Part shown: one piece after another, positions 15,193-21,708 of the stretch
Layout: each line of letters starts with the position of its first letter
Numbering within the stretch: position 1 is the stretch's first letter
Source of the DNA: Candidatus Woesearchaeota archaeon
Lineage (GTDB): Archaea > Nanobdellota > Nanobdellia > SCGC-AAA011-G17 > GW2011-AR17
DNA: 26,250 nucleotides
Reading direction: 5' to 3'
NCBI GenBank assembly: GCA_003694495.1
Contig: RFJO01000008.1
Coordinates: forward strand, 1 to 26,250
Translations under genes and position numbers: made by a program
The notes under the pieces: model-generated
What the model was told of the DNA's origin: nothing
What the model saw: the letters and a program-made list of their open reading frames with translations, nothing else
Databases searched by the model: none

Positions 15193-15456
15193 TTACAATA
15201 ATCCTAATTGTGTTGCAACGTCCCTTGCAGGAGTTTCTTCTGATAATAATACATAAGCTTTTTTCTTGCCTGAAGGAGTTATCATAGTGTTAACTTTTTT
15301 AACTTTAACCTTGAAAACTTTTTCTACAGCATCCTTTATCTCAGGCTTGGTTGATTTGCGGTTTACCATTAATGTTAACTTGTTTTCGGCTTCCATTAGC
15401 CTAACAGCTTTTTCTGTTGCTACCGGAAATGTTATAACTTGATAAGGATCCTTCAT
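15193..15456 (-). CDS. rpl23: 50S ribosomal protein uL23
   Basis: This 87-residue protein sits at the tunnel exit and is the main docking site for SRP54. The full family pattern is visible: FPVATEKAVRLMEAENKLTL, VNRKSTKPEIKDAVEKVFKV, KVKKVNTMITPSGKKKAYVL. The length is normal. It overlaps uL4 by four bases. Its binding partner SRP54 is also in this window. Confidence 0.97.
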   Translation of the reverse strand: MKDPYQVITFPVATEKAVRLMEAENKLTLMVNRKSTKPEIKDAVEKVFKVKVKKVNTMITPSGKKKAYVLLSEETPARDVATQLGLL

Positions 15457-16298
15457 TGTGCTTTAGCCTCCTTTTTTGAAGGTTTAACAATGTTTTCTGT
15501 GAACAGGTTTTCTGATTTCATCCTTTCAATAGCTTTCTCAGACCATACAGTCACTCTGCCAGCATGAGTGCCAGGAGCTAACAACTCAGCATTAAGAGAG
15601 TCAACAACAGCTACATCAACGCCTGGCAAGTTCAATGCAGCCTTGGTTAAGGATGATTTGTTTGAAACAACTAATAACGGACCAACTTTTCTTTTGTATT
15701 TTCTTCCACGAGCTTTGCCTTTGCCAGCCCTAACCTTCTTTTCCTTGCACCTTTCAAGTTCATCATTTAAACCCAAAGCCTTTAAAACAGACTCAACTTC
15801 CTTGGCTTTCTTTAAATCTTCTATCTTCGACTCAACAATCAATGGAAGTTCTTTAACCTTATGACCGCGAGCTAAAGCAAGCAACTTGTTTAACGTGGCA
15901 GAAATTGCAGAACGGATAGCTTTCCTTCTTTCCTTAATGTTAATCTTCAAATCCCAGATCTTTTCAGACTTTGGAGGATGAGCACGCCTACCGCCAACAG
16001 TGCTTGAAACGATTGCACCGACATAACTAAACTGTGTGCCTCTCCTTGATAATACTTTCCTAGGAACCCTTGACATGCCTCTACCATAACCGCCACGATA
16101 CTTCCTACGCCTTCTTGAAAGTTTAGCCGAATGACGGAAACCTGCTTCGGGGTCAGCACCGTAAGGTTGCCTTTTATGAGACTGGACAGCCAAAACTGCA
16201 CGTTTTATTAAATCCGGCCGATATGATTCCTCAAACTGACTAGGCAAATCGATTGTTTTTAACTTTTTCCCGTCTAAACTTAATACGTCCGCTTTCAT
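15453..16298 (-). CDS. rpl4: 50S ribosomal protein uL4
   Basis: This 281-residue protein has a globular domain and an rRNA-penetrating loop that reaches the exit tunnel. It has LIKRAVLAVQSHKRQPYGAD, the basic loop SAKLSRRRRKYRGGYGRGMS, GGRRAHPPKSEKIWDLKINI and the C-terminal LLVVSNKSSLTKAALNLPGV. The length is near that of archaeal/eukaryal members. It shares ATGA overlaps with uL3 and uL23. In some bacteria uL4 controls its own operon through the leader RNA; here the leader lies before uL3, one gene upstream. Confidence 0.97.
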   Translation of the reverse strand: MKADVLSLDGKKLKTIDLPSQFEESYRPDLIKRAVLAVQSHKRQPYGADPEAGFRHSAKLSRRRRKYRGGYGRGMSRVPRKVLSRRGTQFSYVGAIVSSTVGGRRAHPPKSEKIWDLKINIKERRKAIRSAISATLNKLLALARGHKVKELPLIVESKIEDLKKAKEVESVLKALGLNDELERCKEKKVRAGKGKARGRKYKRKVGPLLVVSNKSSLTKAALNLPGVDVAVVDSLNAELLAPGTHAGRVTVWSEKAIERMKSENLFTENIVKPSKKEAKAQ

Positions 16299-17263
16299 CT
16301 TCCTTGTTTTGACTCCAAACTAATATATTTAATTTCAGGCTGGAACGGTTTAAACTTCAACATCGGCCTGATTGGTTCTGTCATTGTAACAAGCCTTTTT
16401 ACTGAACCTGGTACAGATCCTTTGATCAATACATAATCATTTTTTACATTGCCATAGTGCAAATGACCGCCCTTAACGTTTATTTCTTTAGGGTTATTGC
16501 CTACTTTTAATAAAAGCTTATTATATTCTGTCCTTAAATGATAACCAAACTTACCTGGCTGGGCGACAGTGAACTGAACCTTTTTAGGTGTCCATGAACC
16601 TAAGTTACCAATGCCACGCTTCTTTTTCTCAGATTTGTGCTGAAGAATCTTTACACCGAACTTTTTAACTGTGCCCTGAAAACCTTTTCCTTTTGTGACT
16701 GCGTGAACGTCAACCAAATGGCCTTCCTTTAACACATCAGCCAACCTTATGTCCTTGTCAAGCAAAGATTTGGCAAACTCGGCTTTTTGCTTTGCATCAT
16801 TACCGCCAATGCCAATCTCAAACAATTCAGGCTTCTTTTTCTCCAAACCAGTAAAGACCGGCGTGGTGTAAACAACCAACCTTACATCGTCAAAGTCTTC
16901 AGGTTCTTTGCCGTCTTTCTTGGTTGGCTTGATTTTTCTTGATAATGATTTGTCAAGCTTTTTTGAAAATAATTCTGAAACAACTTTCATGCCGTCTAAT
17001 GTTTTTTTGTAATAACGTACAGAATAAGCCTTTAATGGCGGACATTCAAGAATTGTAACCGGCACCTGGATTTGCATGCCTTTGGTTGGTGCATTTGGAT
17101 TTGGTTCTTGCATTAAAATGTGAGTCATGCCAACCTTATAACCTGGAAATGCAAGAAGCTTAACCTCTTTAGAACGATTTAGCCAGGACCTTAATCTAGC
17201 ATAAGCTCGTTTGGCGCGTTTATGCGGCCAAAACTGCATACTACCCCTGTGGGGTTTGTGCAT
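16295..17263 (-). CDS. rpl3: 50S ribosomal protein uL3, first gene of the ribosomal operon
   Basis: This 322-residue protein is needed for early 50S assembly and its loop reaches the peptidyl-transferase centre. The archaeal N-terminus HKPHRGSMQFWPHKRAKRAY is followed by FPGYKVGMTHILM. The core has DVHAVTKGKGFQGTVKKFGV and KRGIGNLGSWTPKKVQFTVA, then PGKFGYHLRTEYNKLLL. I chose the ATG at 17261-17263 because GGTGGAG lies eight bases before it and the family starts with this residue pattern. An in-frame ATG at 17279-17281 (MGGANRMHK) is possible but has no clear ribosome site. A TTG at 17333-17335 would place translation inside the structured leader and is unlikely. Confidence 0.95.
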   Translation of the reverse strand: MHKPHRGSMQFWPHKRAKRAYARLRSWLNRSKEVKLLAFPGYKVGMTHILMQEPNPNAPTKGMQIQVPVTILECPPLKAYSVRYYKKTLDGMKVVSELFSKKLDKSLSRKIKPTKKDGKEPEDFDDVRLVVYTTPVFTGLEKKKPELFEIGIGGNDAKQKAEFAKSLLDKDIRLADVLKEGHLVDVHAVTKGKGFQGTVKKFGVKILQHKSEKKKRGIGNLGSWTPKKVQFTVAQPGKFGYHLRTEYNKLLLKVGNNPKEINVKGGHLHYGNVKNDYVLIKGSVPGSVKRLVTMTEPIRPMLKFKPFQPEIKYISLESKQGR

Positions 17264-17430
17264 TCTGTTTGCTCCACCCATTGTCAGTCTAAGCTCTCTC
17301 AGAGCCGTTATTTGGAATACCCTTCCGGGCAGCAAGCCTCAAGACGTCAGGCCTGCAGTCGCCTATGAGAATATAAGCGGCTTTTTTTCCTCTTAAACAA
17401 GTTCAATTTTAAACTTGTTTTTATTTATGT
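17264..17430 (-). promoter_or_regulatory. structured 5' leader RNA of the ribosomal-protein operon
   Basis: The roughly 165 bases before uL3 are richer in G and C than the flanking DNA and full of inverted repeats. Read on the minus strand, a local hairpin pairs CGCTTAT with ATAGGCG (17360-17366 with 17373-17379). A second pairs GCAG and GCCT with AGGC and CTGC (17329-17356). CCC-GGAA-GGG (17320-17329) has a GNRA-type loop, and GGCTCT-GAG-AGAGCTT lies at 17291-17306. A longer-range stem, GCCG(C)TTAT with ATAACGGC (17373-17381 with 17304-17311), would enclose the middle part and excludes the first and last hairpins. This suggests regulation of the operon by RNA structure, perhaps with a ribosomal protein as ligand. 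I recognise no known riboswitch or leader family. The transcript start is inferred. Confidence 0.5.
17395..17420. repeat. nine-base inverted repeat upstream of uL3
   Basis: AAACAAGTT and AACTTGTTT are perfect inverted copies separated by eight AT-rich bases. If transcription starts near 17430 this forms the first hairpin of the uL3 leader. If the start is nearer to uL3 it is a candidate protein-binding palindrome. Confidence 0.6.
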
Positions 17431-17450
17431 TTGTTGGTAGAAAAATGACT

Positions 17451-17462
17451 CTATTTATAAAG
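17451..17462 (-). promoter_or_regulatory. probable TATA box of the ribosomal-protein operon
   Basis: The minus strand reads CTTTATAAATAG, a good archaeal TATA box, placing transcription start near 17430. A weaker TATA-like CGCTTATATTC at 17369-17379 would start the RNA near 17348 instead, but that sequence is also one arm of a leader hairpin, so I favour the upstream box. The opposite strand also reads TATTTATAA here, so direction rests on the neighbouring genes. Confidence 0.45.
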
Positions 17463-17472
17463 CTTTCTGTTT

Positions 17473-17493
17473 TGGCAAGAGATTTGTTTGCCA
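17473..17493. repeat. six-base inverted repeat between divergent promoters
   Basis: TGGCAA and TTGCCA are separated by nine bases. The repeat lies between the minus-strand TATA box at 17451-17462 and the plus-strand one at 17505-17511, where an operator shared by both genes could be. The match is short and may be chance. Confidence 0.3.
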
Positions 17494-17504
17494 TGATAAA
17501 AAAA

Positions 17505-17511
17505 TTTATAA
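17505..17511 (+). promoter_or_regulatory. TATA box of the orphan plus-strand gene
   Basis: TTTATAA preceded by a run of A lies 29 bp (centre) before the ATG at 17537. The spacing predicts transcription starting within a few bases of the start codon, so the mRNA is probably leaderless; no ribosome-binding site is seen. Confidence 0.55.
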
Positions 17512-17536
17512 CCCATACCATAATTGCAAAAACATT

Positions 17537-18073
17537 ATGACAAAATTTAAGCCACAAATTGGTAAAGGAAGTTTTGGCTCAGGGCTAGCAAACCTGCTTA
17601 TAACTATTGGCGACACTAAAACAGCAGACAAAGCCTTTAATGAATATTTTTCTAGCAGGTTCTATAGCAAATACACAGGCATTGACCTTTTATTAAGCAC
17701 GGTTGCTGTAAGAGAACTCACGGCCAACAAATATGACGGAAGGTTGTTTATAGACATTAACTTAATCTCTCCTTCTGACATATATATAACATATGATGGT
17801 GTGCACGATAAAAAAACAATAGACAATTTTGTTGAATTGTACATGCAAGAAAAACAAGATAACAAAATAATGCCTTTAACCTCAAGAACTTATAAAAAAT
17901 ATCCAACCATACAAATACTTGAACACATAAAATATTTTGGCGGGCACGCTGTTGTGGCGTTAAACGATAAAAGCTATATAGATTATGGGCAAAAATGTTC
18001 ACAGATAGAATTAGAAAAAAAAGGAAGGATAGTAGAGCCTGTTGCTTATATTGACGTCATAACTCAACCCTGA
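17537..18073 (+). CDS. hypothetical protein, 178 residues
   Basis: I do not recognise this protein. It has no signal peptide or membrane segment and looks cytosolic with mixed alpha/beta structure. The N-terminus is KFKPQIGKGSFGSGLANLL; the centre is DGRLFIDINLISPSDIYITY; the end is GGHAVVALNDKSYIDYGQ, a GHAV-strand pattern that recalls papain-like folds, but no preceding catalytic cysteine is seen, so no enzyme claim is made. It has its own TATA box and a probable leaderless start. The last 17 bases overlap the end of the convergent gene at 18057-18731. Being divergent from the ribosomal operon, it could share promoter control with it. Confidence 0.75.
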   Translation: MTKFKPQIGKGSFGSGLANLLITIGDTKTADKAFNEYFSSRFYSKYTGIDLLLSTVAVRELTANKYDGRLFIDINLISPSDIYITYDGVHDKKTIDNFVELYMQEKQDNKIMPLTSRTYKKYPTIQILEHIKYFGGHAVVALNDKSYIDYGQKCSQIELEKKGRIVEPVAYIDVITQP

Positions 18074-18731
18074 TATCTTCACTAGACTCCTTGCCGTCCA
18101 GGTCAAGACTCCTGGTTAAGGTGCCGACACGCTTGCCTTTTAACCTCGCCATGGCTGGATCATTCTTATATTCATCCGGAATTACTATGTCCTCAATCTT
18201 AAACTTGTGAACAATGGTTGCAACCTTGAAATCTGAAGATTCCCAAACAAACTCATCTAACAAATCTAAAGGCAGGGTTGCTTTGCAAAAATTGTCTTTA
18301 ATCTCGCCGCCGGGCTTGGGCAAGGATGAACCGCAGCTAAGCTTGAATGATGAGGATTTAACTTTTAACAAAATAAAGTTTAGCTTGAATTTTTCATACA
18401 ACTCTTGTAACTGCGAAGGAGAAGCTTTGCATTTAAACTCTGCAGTGTAAAGCTTGCCACGCTTGGAATATTTTACCGGCTCCAACGACAGTTCAGATTC
18501 AAAGTCCCTACCTGCTATGACCTTGCCGGATAAATCAACATCTTCACTAACATTGAACGCAACTAACTCGAACAAATCATTCGACCAGTCCCATGACGTG
18601 TTCAACTGCAATGATTTGCCTTTCTTAACCTTTATCAAAAACCTTTCAAACTCGCCTTTACCATAACGGGTAAACTTATGGTGGACAACTTCGTCAACTT
18701 CGTTGTTAAATATTTTTTTTATAGTATTCAT
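18057..18731 (-). CDS. hypothetical protein, 224 residues, last gene of an ATGA-coupled trio
   Basis: The family is unrecognised. It appears soluble, without signal or membrane segments. The N-terminal DEVVHHKFTRYGKGEFERFL and LQLNTSWDWSNDLFELVAFN suggest a beta-rich domain, and near the end FKIEDIVIPDEYKNDPAMAR and LKGKRVGTLTRSLDLDG form a basic/acidic region. Its ATG overlaps the stop of the small membrane protein gene as ATGA, so it is probably made together with that protein and the DegT-like protein before it. It overlaps the opposing gene by 17 bases at the 3' end. Confidence 0.8.
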   Translation of the reverse strand: MNTIKKIFNNEVDEVVHHKFTRYGKGEFERFLIKVKKGKSLQLNTSWDWSNDLFELVAFNVSEDVDLSGKVIAGRDFESELSLEPVKYSKRGKLYTAEFKCKASPSQLQELYEKFKLNFILLKVKSSSFKLSCGSSLPKPGGEIKDNFCKATLPLDLLDEFVWESSDFKVATIVHKFKIEDIVIPDEYKNDPAMARLKGKRVGTLTRSLDLDGKESSEDIRVEL

Positions 18732-19054
18732 TTTTCAACCCTCTTCTTTAACTCCTTTAAATCATATTCGCCTTCCTTGCGTTTGGCGTAAGTCGGATCG
18801 TTGTAAACAGCATACACTAAACGTTCAACTACCTCAAGACGCTCTTCCATCAACTCTTGATTTTTTTCCAATGAAAGTTTTCTTCTGATCTTATCCCGTT
18901 CTTCCTTGTTTATTGCCATGATTATGTAAGTTTTAATATTGCGGGGCAAGTCAAAAACCAAAGTGTGAATGAACGCTACCCCAATGTTCAAGATTGCAAA
19001 TATTAAGTTGAAAATTGCCCTGAACACTTTCCATGAATGGTTTTTCTTTTTCAT
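18728..19054 (-). CDS. small membrane protein, 108 residues
   Basis: A hydrophobic segment at about residues 11-36 (FRAIFNLIFAILNIGVAFIH and on) could anchor the protein, and the remainder is a strongly charged helical domain with KEERDKIRRKLSLEKNQELM and ERLEVVERLVYAVYNDP. No known family is evident. It is joined by ATGA overlaps to the DegT-like gene upstream and the 224-residue gene downstream, so the three may work together, with this one bringing the others to the membrane. That role is inference. Confidence 0.75.
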   Translation of the reverse strand: MKKKNHSWKVFRAIFNLIFAILNIGVAFIHTLVFDLPRNIKTYIIMAINKEERDKIRRKLSLEKNQELMEERLEVVERLVYAVYNDPTYAKRKEGEYDLKELKKRVEK

Positions 19055-19881
19055 AGTTTGTCATTATCCAACCGTTTTAACTCTATCGATATGGCTTTCT
19101 CGTTTACCCGGATATAGTTAGGGCACAAAAAATATGGGTAGTTGTTTTTCTGGCAGTATTCTACAATGCCCGGGTCAAACTTGGCAACAACGTTAAGACC
19201 GCGTTTGTCTTTATGAAATATGTCAAAAGATTTTAGTTCTTTCTTAACTTTTTCTGCCTTGTTTAAAATAGCTTTAAGCCGTTTGTTGTTTAGCATAGGC
19301 AGAATGTCCCTATAAAAAGCCGGGTGTACCTTGATTAAGGATAAATCGTTCTTGATTTTTTCAAAGTATTCCTCTTTAGCTACAGAAATAAAACCGCCGT
19401 AACCGTAGTTGATAGGTTTCCATTTGCCAAAGCTTGCAACTATAATGTCAGAATATTTGCCCTTGCAAAGTTTTGAGTCGCCAACAGCGCCTGAAGCGTC
19501 TTCTATGACAAGACAATTGTTTTTCTTGCAGATTTTTGCAATCTTTTTTAACGGCTGTTCGGCAAAATAGCCGGCAAAGGACGAAAAAATGAACGCTGAA
19601 GAGTTTTCAATGTTATCCTGAAGATGGTCAAGGTCAATTATACCATAATCTGTCTTGATTTCCTTGATTGTGAAATTAAAGTACTGAGGATATTTCTTGT
19701 AAGAGTACCAACCGCCCTGATCAGGGATAAGAAAATGTGTCCTCGGGTTGGTTTTCTTTGCTATGGCCATTGCCAAAAATATCGCAGAGTTGCCGCGCTC
19801 GGTTAACTTAACATGCTTATGCTTTGTTATCTTTTTAAGCTTTTTAAGAACATCATCAAGTTTGCTGTCATCTTCTTTCAT
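19051..19881 (-). CDS. DegT/DnrJ-like PLP-dependent protein, short form
   Basis: The 276-residue protein matches the fold-type I PLP enzymes of the DegT/DnrJ/EryC1/StrS group, often sugar aminotransferases. Visible marks are CLVIEDASGAVGD with the PLP-nitrogen Asp (about 128), then DIIVASFGKWKPINYGYGG, in which Lys155 lies five residues before the Gly at the place of the Schiff-base lysine. Family members are usually 360-400 residues; the N-terminus is shorter here and the C-terminal domain is reduced. There are no sugar genes nearby, so the substrate is unknown. It is first in an ATGA-coupled trio and has its own TATA box with a probable leaderless start. Confidence 0.8.
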   Translation of the reverse strand: MKEDDSKLDDVLKKLKKITKHKHVKLTERGNSAIFLAMAIAKKTNPRTHFLIPDQGGWYSYKKYPQYFNFTIKEIKTDYGIIDLDHLQDNIENSSAFIFSSFAGYFAEQPLKKIAKICKKNNCLVIEDASGAVGDSKLCKGKYSDIIVASFGKWKPINYGYGGFISVAKEEYFEKIKNDLSLIKVHPAFYRDILPMLNNKRLKAILNKAEKVKKELKSFDIFHKDKRGLNVVAKFDPGIVEYCQKNNYPYFLCPNYIRVNEKAISIELKRLDNDKL

Positions 19882-19904
19882 TATTAAATTGATTGTAACT
19901 GTTA

Positions 19905-19915
19905 AAATTTATAAA
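19905..19915 (-). promoter_or_regulatory. TATA box of the DegT-like trio
   Basis: On the minus strand GGTTTATAAATTTT is centred about 29 bp before the ATG at 19881. It predicts a leaderless mRNA for the three-gene operon. The 90-bp gap it lies in also holds the divergent ftsY promoter. Confidence 0.6.
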
Positions 19916-19938
19916 CCTTTTTATGGGCCAATAGCGTA

Positions 19939-19949
19939 ATATTTAAATA
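19939..19949 (+). promoter_or_regulatory. TATA box of ftsY
   Basis: ATATTTAAATA is centred about 28 bp before the ftsY ATG at 19972, the spacing of a leaderless archaeal gene. No Shine-Dalgarno motif lies before the ATG. Confidence 0.55.
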
Positions 19950-19971
19950 GCATGTAAAAAGATTAAGCAAT

Positions 19972-21090
19972 ATGTTCGGGTTTTTAAAAAAGAAAGTAAA
20001 AGATGCAGTGTCAAAGATATCTACAAAAGTAGAAGAAGAAGTGCCGACTGAAGAAGTAGAGATTGAAGTGCCTTCAATCGAAGATATTGATAAGGAAGTC
20101 GCAAAAGAAAAAAAAGGGTTGTTTAAAAAAGTTTTCAAATCTAAAGAAGAAAAGGAAAAAATTAAAACGCAAAACCTTATAGAAAAAGAAAAAAAGCTGC
20201 AAAAGTATGACGAAAAAGAAGGGTTGTTTGAAAAGGTAAGGAAAACTGTTGCAACCAAAAAGATTTCTGAAGATAAGTTTGAAGATTTGTTCTGGGAACT
20301 TGAGCTTGCGTTGCTTGAGAACAATGTGGCAATGGAAGTTATTGAAAAGATTAAACATGACTTGAAAGAAAAATTAACAAATAAGCCAATAAAGAAAGAC
20401 CAAGTTGCAAACATTGTTGTAAATTCGCTTAAAGAAACTATAGAAGATTTGTTAAGCTTTGATGTTGTGGACATAGTAGAAAAAGCTAAAGAGAAAAAAC
20501 CTTACGTGATTTGTTTTCTCGGCATAAACGGGTCAGGCAAAACGACAACCATAGCAAAAGTTGCAAAAATGTTTATCGATAACAACTTAAATGTTGTTAT
20601 GGCTGCAAGCGACACGTTCAGGGCAGCGGCAATTGAACAGCTAGAAAAGCATGCACAAAACCTTAATGTGAAAATGATTAAGCACGAATACGGCAGCGAT
20701 GCTGCGGCGGTTGCTTACGATGCAATCGAGCATGCTAAAGCTAAAGGGAAAGATGTGGTGTTGATAGACACCGCAGGAAGGCTTCACTCTAACAAAGATT
20801 TAATGGCGGAACTTAAAAAAATAATTAAAGTAGGAAACCCGGACATGAAGATTTTTGTAGGCGAATCAATCACAGGAAACGATTGCGTTGAACAGGCAAA
20901 AGAGTTTAACGATATGGTGGGGATTGACGGCATTATACTTTCAAAGGCAGACATTGACGAGAAAGGAGGGGCGGCGTTGTCTGTAGCGTATGTTACCAAC
21001 AAACCTATCTTATATATAGGAACAGGGCAGGGTTATGATGACCTTGAAAAGTTTGACAAGGATAAAATAATGAAGAGTTTGGGTCTTTAA
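19972..21090 (+). CDS. ftsY: signal recognition particle receptor FtsY
   Basis: FtsY is the membrane-associated GTPase that receives SRP-ribosome complexes and passes them to SecY. The 372-residue protein has an acidic/basic N-terminal A-region (1-90), the N domain (about 85-170), and the G domain: P-loop GINGSGKTT (184-192), DTFRAAA (214-220), DTAGR (266-270), SKAD (324-327) and the GTGQGYDDLEKFD closing loop. All key residues are intact. It is probably transcribed alone from a leaderless promoter. Its partner SRP54 lies about 2.6 kb downstream on the same strand, and its end is three bases from the convergent ogg gene. Confidence 0.97.
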   Translation: MFGFLKKKVKDAVSKISTKVEEEVPTEEVEIEVPSIEDIDKEVAKEKKGLFKKVFKSKEEKEKIKTQNLIEKEKKLQKYDEKEGLFEKVRKTVATKKISEDKFEDLFWELELALLENNVAMEVIEKIKHDLKEKLTNKPIKKDQVANIVVNSLKETIEDLLSFDVVDIVEKAKEKKPYVICFLGINGSGKTTTIAKVAKMFIDNNLNVVMAASDTFRAAAIEQLEKHAQNLNVKMIKHEYGSDAAAVAYDAIEHAKAKGKDVVLIDTAGRLHSNKDLMAELKKIIKVGNPDMKIFVGESITGNDCVEQAKEFNDMVGIDGIILSKADIDEKGGAALSVAYVTNKPILYIGTGQGYDDLEKFDKDKIMKSLGL

Positions 21091-21093
21091 AAA

Positions 21094-21687
21094 TTATTTC
21101 AACACCTTGCCGGTTTCAATGTACCATAAGTAAAGGTCAAGCTCAGCAAGGCTTAAGCATAACTTGGAACCTATTTCTTTTAAAACATTTTCAATTTCTA
21201 TATATTTCTTTGGCGTGATTGTGTTTGGCCTTGTAATTAATTGATTATCAACAAGCAAATCAATTATATGAAAATCAATTATAGCGTAATCGTCATAACC
21301 AATGTTGCGAAGAAAATGTGAAGATTCTTTCATGCCAAGGCCTTTAACATTTTTAACCAACCAATCCCTGTTAAACTCCAACTTCTTATAATGCTTCCTT
21401 GCTTCAATTATGTAAGATGACCTTATGTTAGGATAACGATAACCTAACTCCTTTAACTTTAACCTTAAACTATCTTCTGAAAGATTAAGAAAACCGTTGC
21501 CGATTTTTTGCTGTATAACGATAGCTTTTTCGGCAGAATAATTGGCAGTGAGCAAACAAAAGCAAAGTTCGTTGAAAATAGATCTGTTTTCTTTTAACGA
21601 CTTAAACTCCTTTAGCCTAGAATCTATAATATGCTTCACAGAAGACTGTTTTAAAGTTTCAACACGTTTTAAGAGGTTTTGCATCAA
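21094..21687 (-). CDS. ogg: 8-oxoguanine DNA glycosylase/lyase (archaeal Ogg2 type)
   Basis: This 197-residue base-excision enzyme removes oxidised guanine from DNA and cuts the backbone. The archaeal Ogg2 pattern is present: FNELCFCLLTANYSAEKA, LGYRYPNIRSSYIIEAR, and the helix-hairpin-helix VKGLGMKESSHFLRNIGYDD with catalytic Lys120, followed by AIIDFHIIDLL with catalytic Asp138. The length is normal. Its ATG pair leaves the start uncertain by one codon. It lies just downstream of rubrerythrin on the same strand and beside the PerR-peroxiredoxin genes, consistent with an oxidative-stress cluster. Confidence 0.92.
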   Translation of the reverse strand: MMQNLLKRVETLKQSSVKHIIDSRLKEFKSLKENRSIFNELCFCLLTANYSAEKAIVIQQKIGNGFLNLSEDSLRLKLKELGYRYPNIRSSYIIEARKHYKKLEFNRDWLVKNVKGLGMKESSHFLRNIGYDDYAIIDFHIIDLLVDNQLITRPNTITPKKYIEIENVLKEIGSKLCLSLAELDLYLWYIETGKVLK

Positions 21688-21708
21688 AAAAAAGAAAAAT
21701 AAAGTTTA

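Noticed and set aside
17264..17335. TTG start at 17333-17335 extending uL3 by 24 residues
   Set aside because: The added residues do not resemble uL3 N-termini, there is no ribosome site before the TTG, and it would place translation through the leader hairpins.
17311..17345. CCCGGAAGGG in the uL3 leader resembles the GGAA-loop of SRP RNA helix 8
   Set aside because: The flanking conserved SRP bases (the AGCAG side after the loop and the paired strand before it) are missing, and the region is only about 100 nt. It is treated as a plain GNRA-type hairpin.
19902..20474. Minus-strand Ser/Phe-rich frame opposite the start of ftsY
   Set aside because: Mirror image of the Lys/Glu-rich FtsY A-region. 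It also crosses the divergent promoters.
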